A stretch of 64,000 bases of DNA, taken from NCBI GenBank assembly GCA_045639325.1, contig JAZUCU010000019.1:98086-162085 (forward strand). Reading direction: 5' to 3'. The stretch's first letter is position 1. Every line of letters begins with the position of its first letter. This stretch comes from RGIG8244 sp045639325. Lineage in GTDB: Bacteria > Verrucomicrobiota > Lentisphaeria > Victivallales > UBA1829. The notes beneath the pieces were generated by a model that did no database searches, was not told the origin of the DNA, and saw only the letters and a program-made list of their open reading frames with translations. The position numbers and the translations under genes are program-made. Positions 34,414 to 42,151 of the stretch are shown piece after piece.

Positions 34414-35390
34414 TGGCTGAGAAAAAATTCAAATGGATTTTCCCGGAAAATGCCGATTCTCTGCTGCCGGATCCCGATCAGATTCTGACATTCCCGTCAA
34501 CGGTGATAAAACAGAATCCGGTCCGCTCCGTCTGCAAAGCCACAAATCCCGAAAACGGCGATGTATTTTATATCAAATACGATACTCCGAAATCGTTTCT
34601 GAAGAAATGCTGCAATCTGTTTTACAGCAAGAGCAGACAGGAATTCCATGCAGCAGGTTTGCTGCACAAGTTGAATCTCCCCGTGATCCGCTACGAAGCA
34701 TGCGGCGAACGCGCTTCTGAATCCTGCCTTATCTCCAGAGAAATTAAAAATTATTGCAGCGCTGCTCAATTCTGGTACGCCCTGCCCTCTGATGATTCGG
34801 CAAAAAACCAACGCAAGAAATTCATAGCGGCATTGACGGCATTATTAAAAACGTTGAATGAAAATAAAATCCTGCATCCCGATTTCCATCTGGGAAATTT
34901 GATGTGTGATCCCGATGATCCGGAAAAACTTCTGCTGCCCGATCCCTATGGTATCCGGAAAGCATGTTTCCGTAACGTTGCTGCATACAATTCCATCGTT
35001 GTCACAAACCTTGCCGCAGAAATCCGTGCGGAAGAAGGACAGGAGATTTTGCGTGCCACCGGTGCCGATCCGGCATTGTGGGATAATCTTCTGCTCAAAA
35101 ATAAAAATATGATCAATGCCCAATGGCAGAGACGGATGAAACAGATTCTTACAGGAAACTCTAAATTTTCCCGTACAGAATCAATCAACGGAGTGGAATA
35201 TCAAATCCGCAATTCCCGCTGGTTTGCCCCCGTCCCGTTTACGCCAGAAGCATGTAAACAGGTATCCATGCCCAAAGACGAAGCGTTGAAAATCTGGCTG
35301 GAATCATTCCGGAAAGAAATGCTGTACGATATCGAGGGACACCCCAAAGCGATATGCATCATGGATAAAGATGCTATTTTGTTTTATTGA
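34413..35390 (+). CDS. WaaP-like kinase family protein, copy 2
   Basis: 325 aa. Kinase-like core: VFYIKYDTPKSFLKK (Lys), NKILHPDFHLGNLMC (HPDFHxGN catalytic loop) and KLLLPDPYGIRKA (DPY in place of DFG). The fold is as in copy 1 but with little residual identity, so the pair is old. The C-terminal ~90 residues (from NRSW... onward, GVEYQIRNSRWFAP) are unique. Starts at 34413, sharing one base with the upstream stop (TAATG), so translation is coupled. Last gene of the operon; its end faces the convergent lipoprotein gene with 10 bp between. Confidence 0.8.
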   Translation: MAEKKFKWIFPENADSLLPDPDQILTFPSTVIKQNPVRSVCKATNPENGDVFYIKYDTPKSFLKKCCNLFYSKSRQEFHAAGLLHKLNLPVIRYEACGERASESCLISREIKNYCSAAQFWYALPSDDSAKNQRKKFIAALTALLKTLNENKILHPDFHLGNLMCDPDDPEKLLLPDPYGIRKACFRNVAAYNSIVVTNLAAEIRAEEGQEILRATGADPALWDNLLLKNKNMINAQWQRRMKQILTGNSKFSRTESINGVEYQIRNSRWFAPVPFTPEACKQVSMPKDEALKIWLESFRKEMLYDIEGHPKAICIMDKDAILFY

Positions 35391-35400
35391 GCAAGTTGAA

Positions 35401-35991
35401 TCATTTCTTTTTTGTGCTCAAATCTTTCATCATCCCGGCAAGCTCCGTTACCATCTGCTTTGCGGCAGTTGACATTGCTTCCGCAAAGGCTTCAGAAAAA
35501 GCTCCATCTTTTTTCAACGGAACGGTATAATGCAACACACCGGAACGTAAAATGCTGCCGTTATTCTGATCCGTAATTGTATAACGGACACACAACTGAG
35601 CCGTCTTTGTTTTGAGATCAGCCTCAAACACCAGCACCGAACCGGAAAGATCGTAGGAAGGCAAACTTTTTTTGCTGTCGACCGGAGCATCATCGGCAAA
35701 CGCCATGCGGCAGTAACGGGTCAACAGCACCGCCGGAGTTTGTGACCAGCGGTTGAATTCATCATGAAACAATTCAACTCCGGAACGGGTCAGCATCTTG
35801 AATTTGGCTGCCGATTCGGAAGTAAATGGTTGAACTGAAACATTGTAGTCCCCGGTCACAACCGATGCCGGAGCAACCAGATCATAGCTGCGCACCGGGG
35901 TATAAGAAGGTTCAGAAAAAATCCCGCATCCGCCGCACAGGACGGAAACTGCGAACAAACAACAGGTGAATGGCAGGATTTTCTGTTTCAT
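35401..35991 (-). CDS. PqiC/ABC-transport auxiliary-type lipoprotein
   Basis: 196 aa from the ATG at 35991 (MKQKILPFTCCLFAVSVLCGGCG), giving a lipoprotein signal with lipobox LCGGC; a longer frame to 36099 overlaps the LysM gene. Mature part: SYTPVRSYDLVAPAS, FNRWSQTPAVLLTRYCRMAF, YDLSGSVLVFEAD and LCVRYTIT, matching ABC-type transport auxiliary (PqiC, DUF330) lipoproteins that partner MCE proteins. A functional link to the mla-type genes at 46321-48912 is possible but is only inference, as these are 11 kb away. Located in the periplasm, at the inner face of the outer membrane. It starts 10 bp after the LysM gene. Confidence 0.75.
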   Translation of the reverse strand: MKQKILPFTCCLFAVSVLCGGCGIFSEPSYTPVRSYDLVAPASVVTGDYNVSVQPFTSESAAKFKMLTRSGVELFHDEFNRWSQTPAVLLTRYCRMAFADDAPVDSKKSLPSYDLSGSVLVFEADLKTKTAQLCVRYTITDQNNGSILRSGVLHYTVPLKKDGAFSEAFAEAMSTAAKQMVTELAGMMKDLSTKKK

Positions 35992-36001
35992 AGGCAGGAT
36001 A

Positions 36002-36925
36002 TTACTCCTCGGAATCAGTATCCGCAAGGACATCATCCGCTGTTTTTGCGGTTGCAGTTGCAGCAGGTGTTTTAGTTGCAGCTGCAGGTTTGGCAACATT
36101 CTTCTTTGCCGCAGGTGCAGCAGCAGAACGTGCGGGAATACGCAGTTTCATACCCACTCTGATACGGGAAGGATTCGGGCCGATCACAGCACGGTTTGCT
36201 GCATGAATGGCTTTGCTGCTGACTTTGTAACGACGGGCAATCGTATTCAATGTTTCACCCGGGCGGATTTCATGAATCACCTCGGAACCATTCGCTGCGG
36301 CAGTTGCCTGCTGAGCTTTTGCATTTTTGGCTGCAGGTGCTTTGGCATCAGAAGCTTTGCGGCGCGGAGAGGAAGGATTGGAATAGGCTTTGAGCTGATC
36401 GCGCATCTGATTGTTCTGCGCATTGAGTTTCTGATAGTTATCAACCAATTCTTTATATCTTTCCACCAGTTTTGCACTGATTTGTTTCTGCGCGCTGAGC
36501 TGGTTCTGCAAAGTTTCCTTTTCATCTTTGCTCATGGGAACCTGACCGGATTCACGCTGATATTTTTCGTAGAATTTCTGCTTCAAGCCATCCACAATGC
36601 GGCGGACGTCCTGACGTTCTGCATTGGAGAGTGCGGCATAATCCATATACTTTTCATAGTGATAGATTGCTTTAACGTATTCGTTCAGATAGGAATCATA
36701 CAATTCTGCCAGTTCACGATGTGCTTTTGCGGATTTCGGACACTGAACCAGAAAACCTTCAAAAGATTCCGCAGATTTCAGATAATTCTGGCTGGTCTTG
36801 TAAGATACCGCCTTGGAAAACAACGGATGGGAATTTTCTTTGCCCACATAATCTTTGTTACAGCCGGTAAAACAAAGAATTCCTGCAACGGCAAGGCTCA
36901 AGGTAAATGCTTTTTCAAATTTCAT
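36002..36925 (-). CDS. LysM lipoprotein with TPR-like and coiled-coil region
   Basis: 307 aa. Signal MKFEKAFTLSLAVAGILCFTGCN with lipobox FTGC. Residues 35-95 form TPR-like helices (YLKSAESFEGFLVQCPKSAKAHRELAELY), 120-180 a coiled coil (KETLQNQLSAQKQISAKLVERY), then an Ala/Lys linker, then one LysM domain (about 218-262: VIHEIRPGETLNTIARRY...GMKLRIP) that binds peptidoglycan. The C-terminus is an Ala/Lys/Pro/Thr-rich tail with no fold. Periplasmic wall-binding lipoprotein. Own promoter at 36968-36995. Confidence 0.9.
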   Translation of the reverse strand: MKFEKAFTLSLAVAGILCFTGCNKDYVGKENSHPLFSKAVSYKTSQNYLKSAESFEGFLVQCPKSAKAHRELAELYDSYLNEYVKAIYHYEKYMDYAALSNAERQDVRRIVDGLKQKFYEKYQRESGQVPMSKDEKETLQNQLSAQKQISAKLVERYKELVDNYQKLNAQNNQMRDQLKAYSNPSSPRRKASDAKAPAAKNAKAQQATAAANGSEVIHEIRPGETLNTIARRYKVSSKAIHAANRAVIGPNPSRIRVGMKLRIPARSAAAPAAKKNVAKPAAATKTPAATATAKTADDVLADTDSEE

Positions 36926-36967
36926 TGCTATCTGCTCCTCAGTTTAAATATTATTTTGCACACACAC

Positions 36968-36995
36968 AATATAATCCATCATAGAAAAAAAACAA
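36968..36995 (-). promoter_or_regulatory. Candidate promoter of the LysM-PqiC-like gene pair
   Basis: Minus strand: TTGTTT (36995-36990), 16-bp spacer, TATATT (36973-36968), 43 bp before the ATG. An alternative TTGAAA further upstream with TATGAT at an 18-bp spacer overlaps it. Confidence 0.5.
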
Positions 36996-37015
36996 AATTT
37001 TTTTCAACTTTTTTT

Positions 37016-37837
37016 TCATTTTTTTGCATGCAATACCAGACGGCTGATCAAAAAATCACCCGCAAACGTCAACAAGCCGTCCCGAACCGGATTCGCAAGA
37101 CGCTTCAAGCCCGCCGCTGTGATCCGATCCCTGCCCGTAAAATAAATCTCCGGCTTCACCCCGCCTGCCGGTATTGTTGCGAATTTCTCCCCGATCACAG
37201 GGAGATGCCACACGCCCGTTGATAATTCCGCTTTAACCATGGGGAACATCTGGCCGGAGCCCGCCTGCCCGATCAAAATAAAATCGGTTTCCTTCTTCAC
37301 CAAAGCACAAAACAATTCTGCTGCGCCGGATGTCCCATTACCAATCAAGAGCGCAACCGGCATTTTTTTGGACTGCAGAAAATCCTGTAACGGTAATACG
37401 GATGCATAATCGTCCCCGGAACCGGTACGGAAATCCAGGATCAATGCGGAAATTTTATCCTGCTTCTGCAACACATTCCGGATCGCGGCATGATCCAGCC
37501 GGTCGCAACGAATGTAAAACAAACGCTTATCGGACAGAAAACCATAGAAGAATTGGGGTTTGATTTTCTTACGCTTATCCTGCACCGCTTTATATTCGGA
37601 ATCAGGCATCACGGCAGTATTCATGGCACGGAATATGGCACGTAAAGCCTTTTCGCGGGGCATCGTTTGCAACTGCTGATAGAGTAAAGGAGATTTCTCC
37701 CGAATCGCAAGCATGATACGGGAAAAATCATCCTGCAGGGAGGCAGATGTTTTTTCTCCGACGCCCTGTATATCGGTTGCTGTTACTGCCTGCATTGTAC
37801 TGAAGACAATGAAACAGATCAAGCAAATTAAAATCAT
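37016..37837 (-). CDS. S41 peptidase-like protein lacking the catalytic Lys
   Basis: 273 aa. N-terminal hydrophobic segment (MILICLICFIVFSTMQAVTA) acts as a signal peptide. The C-terminal half has the S41 tail-specific protease fold: ISALILDFRTGSGDDYAS, PVALLIGNGTSGAAELFCALVK (the Ser of the SxSASE motif is kept) and DFILIGQAGSGQMF, where the family FGKG-Lys is replaced by AGSGQ. No PDZ domain. This suggests a non-proteolytic, binding relative or a divergent active site. GAGGGGGAG precedes the ATG. Sits 24 bp after the zinc-ribbon gene. Confidence 0.7.
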   Translation of the reverse strand: MILICLICFIVFSTMQAVTATDIQGVGEKTSASLQDDFSRIMLAIREKSPLLYQQLQTMPREKALRAIFRAMNTAVMPDSEYKAVQDKRKKIKPQFFYGFLSDKRLFYIRCDRLDHAAIRNVLQKQDKISALILDFRTGSGDDYASVLPLQDFLQSKKMPVALLIGNGTSGAAELFCALVKKETDFILIGQAGSGQMFPMVKAELSTGVWHLPVIGEKFATIPAGGVKPEIYFTGRDRITAAGLKRLANPVRDGLLTFAGDFLISRLVLHAKK

Positions 37838-37861
37838 AATACACTCCCCCTCGGACGGATA

Positions 37862-38221
37862 TTATTGTTTCTTCCAGAAACAGAGAATATCGAGCCAGCT
37901 TTTCTTTGCTGCTTTTTTCTTTTTGTAGTTACCATATTTACGGGTTCCGCGTGTGATACCAATAGCGGTCTGAGTCGTCTTTGTGACAGTTGACACCTTA
38001 TACTTATCATCGTCGACCTGAGGGATCATTCCTTTCTGAGTCAAACGCACCATTTTCACAGCAGTTGTAGGGACTTCTTCATCAGGAGCAGCAATGTATT
38101 CTTCGATAACGAAATCGCTACCGCAAGACAAACATTTACAACGTTCTCCGAGAACATCCCGATCAACTTCGTACACGGTTTGACACCCGGAACAGCGGAC
38201 ATTGATTTTTTCTTCTGCCAT
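37862..38221 (-). CDS. Zinc-ribbon protein
   Basis: 119 aa from the ATG at 38221, with AGAGAGGTG upstream (an ATG at 38266 would lie within the -10 box). Residues 1-45 carry an MJ0042/zinc-ribbon motif: RCSGCQTVYEVDRDVLGERC and KCLSCGSDF supply C-x2-C and C-x2-C. The rest (VPTTAVKMVRLTQKG...) is low-complexity basic, ending KKKKAAKKSWLDILCFWKKQ with a Trp/Phe-rich tail. No function recognised; similar modules occur at the N-terminus of bacterial regulators. Confidence 0.7.
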   Translation of the reverse strand: MAEEKINVRCSGCQTVYEVDRDVLGERCKCLSCGSDFVIEEYIAAPDEEVPTTAVKMVRLTQKGMIPQVDDDKYKVSTVTKTTQTAIGITRGTRKYGNYKKKKAAKKSWLDILCFWKKQ

Positions 38222-38264
38222 AACGCACCTCTCTGTTATGATTTCTTGAATAAGGGTACGGCAC

Positions 38265-38292
38265 AATATAAATTAAAAATTTTAATAATCAA
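38265..38292 (-). promoter_or_regulatory. Candidate promoter of the zinc-ribbon gene
   Basis: Minus strand: TTGATT (38292-38287), 16-bp spacer, TATATT (38270-38265), 43 bp before the ATG. Confidence 0.65.
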
Positions 38293-38334
38293 GTGTAAAA
38301 AAGATTTTTTTTGCTTTTTTTTTAAGTTTTACAT

Positions 38335-38362
38335 TTGCCTTACGGCATTTTTGATGTATAGT
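38335..38362 (+). promoter_or_regulatory. Candidate promoter of the tRNA gene
   Basis: TTGCCT (38335-38340), 16-bp spacer, TATAGT (38357-38362), 26 bp before the mature tRNA 5' end. Confidence 0.55.
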
Positions 38363-38388
38363 ACCAATTATCATCAGATTTTCGATAT

Positions 38389-38464
38389 GGATCCTTAGCT
38401 CAGTGGTTAGAGCAGGTGACTCATAATCACTTGGTCGTGGGTTCAAGTCCCTCAGGATCCACCA
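38389..38464 (+). tRNA. tRNA with CAU anticodon, most like tRNA-Ile2 (lysidine-modified)
   Basis: 73 bases plus an encoded CCA (38462-38464). The acceptor stem GGATCCT pairs with AGGATCC; D-arm AGCTCAGTGGTTAGAGC; anticodon stem-loop GTGACTCATAATCAC with CAT; T-loop GGTTCAAGTCC. The sequence between acceptor and T-loop follows the E. coli tRNA-Ile2 pattern (CTTAGCTCAGTGGTTAGAGC, GACTCATAATC, CTTGGTCG) much more closely than elongator Met. If so, C34 is converted to lysidine by TilS and the tRNA reads AUA. The initiator role is excluded: the acceptor has G1-C72. Confidence 0.85.
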
Positions 38465-38482
38465 TCCTTCGCTAAAGCTACG

Positions 38483-38873
38483 GATGGCAAGCCAGTCTTG
38501 CCAGTCGTAGATTTTTTTTTGCCTGCAAAAAAGGAGCAACGCGACGGCGAAGGATGTCCTCTGTAGCTTTAGCGAAGGAGGACTTGAACTCCAGCATTAC
38601 ATCATAACCTTAAATACGGAAGATGGCAAGCCAGTCTTGCCAGTCGTAGATTTTTTTTTGCTTGCAAAAAAAGGAGCAATGCGACGGCGAAGGATGTCCT
38701 CTGTAGCTTTAGCGAAGGAGGACTTGAACTCCAGCATTACATCAAAAACTTAAATACGGAAGATGACAAGCCAGTCTTGCCAGTCGTAGATTTTTTTTGC
38801 CTGCAAAAAAAAGGAGCAACGCGACGGCGAAGGATGTCCTCCATCATTGCATCAAAAACTTAAATGCGGCAAA
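38483..38873 (+). repeat. Three ~139-bp tandem repeats after the tRNA
   Basis: Units begin at 38483, 38622 and 38762 (spacing 139 and 140 bp); the third is truncated near 38873. Each carries GGCAAG-ccagt-CTTGCC followed by a run of eight or nine T, then AAAAAAGGAGCAA, then GCGACGGCGAAGGATGTCC; the first two units end with CTTTAGCGAAGGAGGAC. The last motif is the inverse of the tRNA-adjacent start (38465-38481: TCCTTCGCTAAAGCTAC). No gene is supported from 38465 to 38937. Confidence 0.85.
38486..38520 (+). terminator. Intrinsic terminator after the tRNA, repeated in the tandem units
   Basis: GGCAAG (38486-38491) pairs with CTTGCC (38497-38502), loop 5; nine T follow at 38512-38520. It is repeated in each tandem unit (about 38625 and, with one stem change, 38765). 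Confidence 0.65.
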
Positions 38874-38937
38874 TGGCACCCCACGCAGTACGGCTCAGTT
38901 TTTTCCTGATTTTATGGCACGGAGTTTCTTTTTCTGT

Positions 38938-38965
38938 TTGATTTTGCAGAAAAGACTGTTATATT
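38938..38965 (+). promoter_or_regulatory. Candidate promoter of the nitrilase-GDPD operon
   Basis: TTGATT (38938-38943), 16-bp spacer, TATATT (38960-38965), with TGT before the -10 (extended). 41 bp before the ATG. Confidence 0.6.
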
Positions 38966-39006
38966 TTCAAAAAAAATATAAGTAAGTATACAGAGGAGAG
39001 TCATCA

Positions 39007-40629
39007 ATGAAACTTTGCGCTATTCAAATACCGTTTACCAATAACGAAACCGATGCAGATATGTCCGTCAAAATGGCAATCGCGGAACTCAATAAGTGCG
39101 ATGCCTCATGCGATATTATTCTGACGCCGGAATATACCAATGCGCCGGCATCGTTTCCTGTCGGAGCCTGTATTCCTTTCGCGCAGGCTCATACGGAAGA
39201 ACTCATCACAGCAGCAAAAAATGCAGCAGTACGGTGTAATGCCATCGTGGCAGTCAATTATGTGTGCGAAGCGGAAAAAGGATTGTTCCGTAACACAACG
39301 GAAATCTTTGACCGTCAAGGCAACAGCGCAGGACGTTTTTACAAACAGCATTTGCCCCGTGCAGAGAAAAATGTCAATCTCCTTGATGAAGAATATACAC
39401 GCACGTTCCGGCGTCCGGACATCATTACCGTTGACGGAATCCGGTTCGGTTTTCTGATTTGTTACGACACCTATTTCAGCGAATATGTGGCACATATCGC
39501 CCATCGCAATCCGGACGTTGTTCTTGTCTCCTCGTTCCAGCGCGGTGAACGGAAGGACATTCTCCGTATGCAGAATCAGCATCTGGCATTCAACTGCAAC
39601 TGCTATGTTCTGCGTGCCTCGGTCTCCATGGGCGAACATGCAGAAAACGGGGGAAATGCCATGGTGGTCTCTCCGGAAGGCGTCATTCTCGGCGAATTCG
39701 GCAATCAATGCGGCACATTCTGCTGTGAGATTGACGATATCAAGCACAAACACATGCGGTCAAACAGTTTTGGCGGAGCCATGATCCCCAATCAGCAATT
39801 CATTGAACAGGCACGTGCCACCTGGGCATATCGTCCTTGCGGAAGTATGACGATCGAAGGTGACAGCAAACTGGATTATCCCCGGGTTTGTGCACATCGA
39901 GGATTCAATACCGTTATTCCGGAAAATTCACTTGCGGCATTCGGTGCGGCGATCGCATTGGGTGCGCCGGAAATTGAACTGGATATACGTTTCACCGCGG
40001 ATGGGATCCCGGTTGTTTCGCACGACAGCAATCTGGAACGGGTATCCAACGGGACCGGCACGGTGGAAGAACACACTCTTGCCGAATTGCGGGAACTGGA
40101 TTTCGGAATCAAGCACGGAGCCGGATTTGCGGGCATGAAAATCCCGACATTTGAAGAAGTTCTCTGCAAATTTGCCCGTCACGCAATCATCAATCTGCAT
40201 TTGAAGAGCAGCGAAACCCATGATGCACCGGAATATCCGAAGTGGCAGATGGAAATGATTGCCGATTTGCTGGATAAGTATGATCAGCAGGAACATGTTT
40301 ACTTTATGGGGGCACCGGATGTAATGGAAAGTGCCATCAAATATGCGCCCCATATTCCCCGCTGCATGGGAGCATTTCCCGATCCTTGGGAAATTATTGA
40401 CCGTGCGATCAAATACCGGTGTCAGAAAGCGCAGCTGTTTGTGCCTTATTATAATCAGGAGATGATTGACAAAGCCCATGCGCACGGCATCCGCTGTACG
40501 TTCTTCTATTGCGATGATCCGGCAGAAGTAAAAACGCTGCTTGATATGGGAGTTGATACAATTCTGACGAACGATTATCTGAAAATTGCACAGGCGGTGG
40601 AAACCTATTTGAAGGAAAAGAAAAATTGA
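39007..40629 (+). CDS. Fused carbon-nitrogen hydrolase (nitrilase) - glycerophosphodiester phosphodiesterase
   Basis: 540 aa. Residues 1-245 form a nitrilase-superfamily domain with the full triad: Glu42 (LTPEYTN), Lys113 (FYKQHLP), Cys152 (FLICYDTY). After a linker, residues about 293-538 form a GDPD TIM barrel: CAHRGFNTVIPEN (HRG...E), ELDIRFTADGIPVVSHD (E, D and H) and MKIPTFEEVL. GDPDs release glycerol-3-P from phospholipid headgroups, while the nitrilase part cleaves amide C-N bonds. I know of no standard pathway needing both; amidated or lipid-derived substrates are plausible (inference). No signal peptide. RBS GAGGAG. First gene of a four-gene operon with membrane proteins. Confidence 0.9.
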   Translation: MKLCAIQIPFTNNETDADMSVKMAIAELNKCDASCDIILTPEYTNAPASFPVGACIPFAQAHTEELITAAKNAAVRCNAIVAVNYVCEAEKGLFRNTTEIFDRQGNSAGRFYKQHLPRAEKNVNLLDEEYTRTFRRPDIITVDGIRFGFLICYDTYFSEYVAHIAHRNPDVVLVSSFQRGERKDILRMQNQHLAFNCNCYVLRASVSMGEHAENGGNAMVVSPEGVILGEFGNQCGTFCCEIDDIKHKHMRSNSFGGAMIPNQQFIEQARATWAYRPCGSMTIEGDSKLDYPRVCAHRGFNTVIPENSLAAFGAAIALGAPEIELDIRFTADGIPVVSHDSNLERVSNGTGTVEEHTLAELRELDFGIKHGAGFAGMKIPTFEEVLCKFARHAIINLHLKSSETHDAPEYPKWQMEMIADLLDKYDQQEHVYFMGAPDVMESAIKYAPHIPRCMGAFPDPWEIIDRAIKYRCQKAQLFVPYYNQEMIDKAHAHGIRCTFFYCDDPAEVKTLLDMGVDTILTNDYLKIAQAVETYLKEKKN

Positions 40630-41222
40630 ACATGAAAAACAACAGAACGACCCGATTCTTTATTCTGTTTCTGGTCATGCAGACCATTGCCATTGCGGCA
40701 ATGCTGGTTGCCAGCTGGCAGGTTGTGATATTGTCACACAAAATCACACAGCGTGATAATATCCGAACGGCAAAAGCGTTAACGGAAAGTTATGCTTTGA
40801 CGTTAAAATCGCTCAACGATAATTACAAGCAGACGCAGGAAGTAATTCCCGGATTCTGTGCTACTCTGGCAGAAATAGATGAGACATTACATGATCTGAC
40901 AAAAATGAAAATCAAACTCGGATCGTTCAAGCTCAAACCGTTTTCCCGCAGCAGCGCAATCAATAAATGCCGGGAGTCGCTGCAGAAAACAATTACTGTT
41001 CTGAACTCTTATGAGCAGAAAACACAGCCTGCAATATTAAAAAGTTTACAGGAAACCGAAAAGACATTGCAGAAACTCAATGAGCAGCTGGTGGAGGAAG
41101 AGAACGGGCTCCGATATCTGCCATGGTACATTGGCGGAATCCTGCTGTCTATTGTAATTGTATTAATTTTCAATTCCCTGTTCCTGATATTCATATACAA
41201 ACAGCAACCGGCAAAGGGGTAA
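40626..41222 (+). CDS. Hypothetical membrane protein with coiled-coil core
   Basis: 198 aa if the TTG at 40626 is used (AAGGA 9 bases upstream; overlaps the previous stop), or 196 aa from the ATG at 40632, which has poorer spacing. Two membrane segments (about 10-38: FFILFLVMQTIAIAAMLV; about 166-190: IGGILLSIVIVLIFNSLFL) bracket a ~120-residue periplasmic helical region with heptads (KSLQETEKTLQKLNEQLVEEE). No family recognised; the two-TM plus coiled-coil layout resembles small sensory or structural envelope proteins. Confidence 0.65.
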   Translation: MNMKNNRTTRFFILFLVMQTIAIAAMLVASWQVVILSHKITQRDNIRTAKALTESYALTLKSLNDNYKQTQEVIPGFCATLAEIDETLHDLTKMKIKLGSFKLKPFSRSSAINKCRESLQKTITVLNSYEQKTQPAILKSLQETEKTLQKLNEQLVEEENGLRYLPWYIGGILLSIVIVLIFNSLFLIFIYKQQPAKG

Positions 41223-41225
41223 CTC

Positions 41226-41972
41226 ATGGGGCAACTGAAAGATGGTGCGTTATACGCATTCAAAGGAATACAATATTTTTTGAATCACCGGGAATTATGG
41301 AAATATTCCGTCATTCCGGTAGTGTTGCTCATTATCATCTACGCACTTTTGCTCGTTGCCGGATTTTTCATTGCGGGGAGCCTGAACGAAATCGTACAGA
41401 AATGGTGCCGTTCAGTCTTTCCCGCCTGGCTCCAATGTTTTTATAAAATCGGGGCATTACTGATTTGTCTCAGCACGTTATTACTGGTATTATTGCTGAT
41501 CGGGATCACGGCGGGATCAACGTATGAAATTGTGGGAGGCCCGTTTCTGGATGTCATGGTGGAAAAGTTTGAAACAAATCACCTGGCACTGCCCCCGGTG
41601 AAAAAAAGTTTATCTTTTACAATATTCTTTGCATGCGCTATGGGAATCTATGGCGTCAAGACGATGCTTCTGACGCTGCTTGTGGCCGTATTGACTTTAT
41701 TTTTTCCGTACATCACGCTGCTGTTGGGCTTGTATATATTGGGATACCGTTTCGGCACATCGTATCTGGCAATTGCCGGATTCAGCCGAGGAATGACGCT
41801 TAAGGAAACCAAGAATTGGGTAAAGAGTCATCCCGCTCTTACCCGCGGATACGGCATGATAATCTATGTATTATTGTGCTTCATCCCGATTCTGGCGCCG
41901 GTCATCCTGCCCGGCATTATTCTCGGAGGTACGTTATTATTACATGATTATAAAACAGAAAGGAACAACTGA
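41226..41972 (+). CDS. EI24/CysZ-type membrane protein
   Basis: 248 aa with four to six membrane segments and the EI24/CysZ-like hallmarks: the N-terminal GALYAFKGIQYFLNHRELWKY, the central EIVGGPFLDVMVEKFE (typical PF(L)-D-x-x-x-E) and YILGYRFGTSYLAIAGFSRG. CysZ imports sulfate; other EI24 proteins are of unknown function. Sulfate transport cannot be claimed without cys genes, none of which are nearby. It starts 3 bp after the previous gene. Confidence 0.8.
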   Translation: MGQLKDGALYAFKGIQYFLNHRELWKYSVIPVVLLIIIYALLLVAGFFIAGSLNEIVQKWCRSVFPAWLQCFYKIGALLICLSTLLLVLLLIGITAGSTYEIVGGPFLDVMVEKFETNHLALPPVKKSLSFTIFFACAMGIYGVKTMLLTLLVAVLTLFFPYITLLLGLYILGYRFGTSYLAIAGFSRGMTLKETKNWVKSHPALTRGYGMIIYVLLCFIPILAPVILPGIILGGTLLLHDYKTERNN

Positions 41973-41974
41973 AA

Positions 41975-42151
41975 ATGACACCGTTTGAAGAAACACTGAT
42001 CCGCATTATTCTGTGCGTGATTTTCCCGCCTCTTGCGGTTTATGATAAAGGCTGCGGCACAATGCTGTTCGTATCGCTTCTGACTTTGTTCGGATGGCTC
42101 CCCGGAACGATTGCCGCTTTGCTGATTTATCTCAGCTCAAGAAGACAATAA
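41975..42151 (+). CDS. YqaE/Pmp3 family small membrane protein
   Basis: 58 aa, encoded in frame immediately after the EI24 gene (2-bp gap) with AAAGGAAC 9 bases upstream of the ATG. The sequence RIILCVIFPPLAVYDKG and GWLPGTIAALLIYL is the UPF0057/PMP3 signature: two membrane helices with PPLAV and G(W/Y)xPG. Such proteolipids affect membrane potential under stress. The 3' end overlaps the convergent macrodomain gene by 15 bp. Confidence 0.85.
   Translation: MTPFEETLIRIILCVIFPPLAVYDKGCGTMLFVSLLTLFGWLPGTIAALLIYLSSRRQ

Noticed and set aside
38282..38539. Minus-strand frame with the peptide RDLNPRPSDYESPALTTELR
   Set aside because: Antisense translation of the tRNA gene; a well-known spurious product.
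38483..38873. Possible CRISPR array
   Set aside because: Three long tandem copies without spacers and no cas genes; the units contain hairpins and T-runs.
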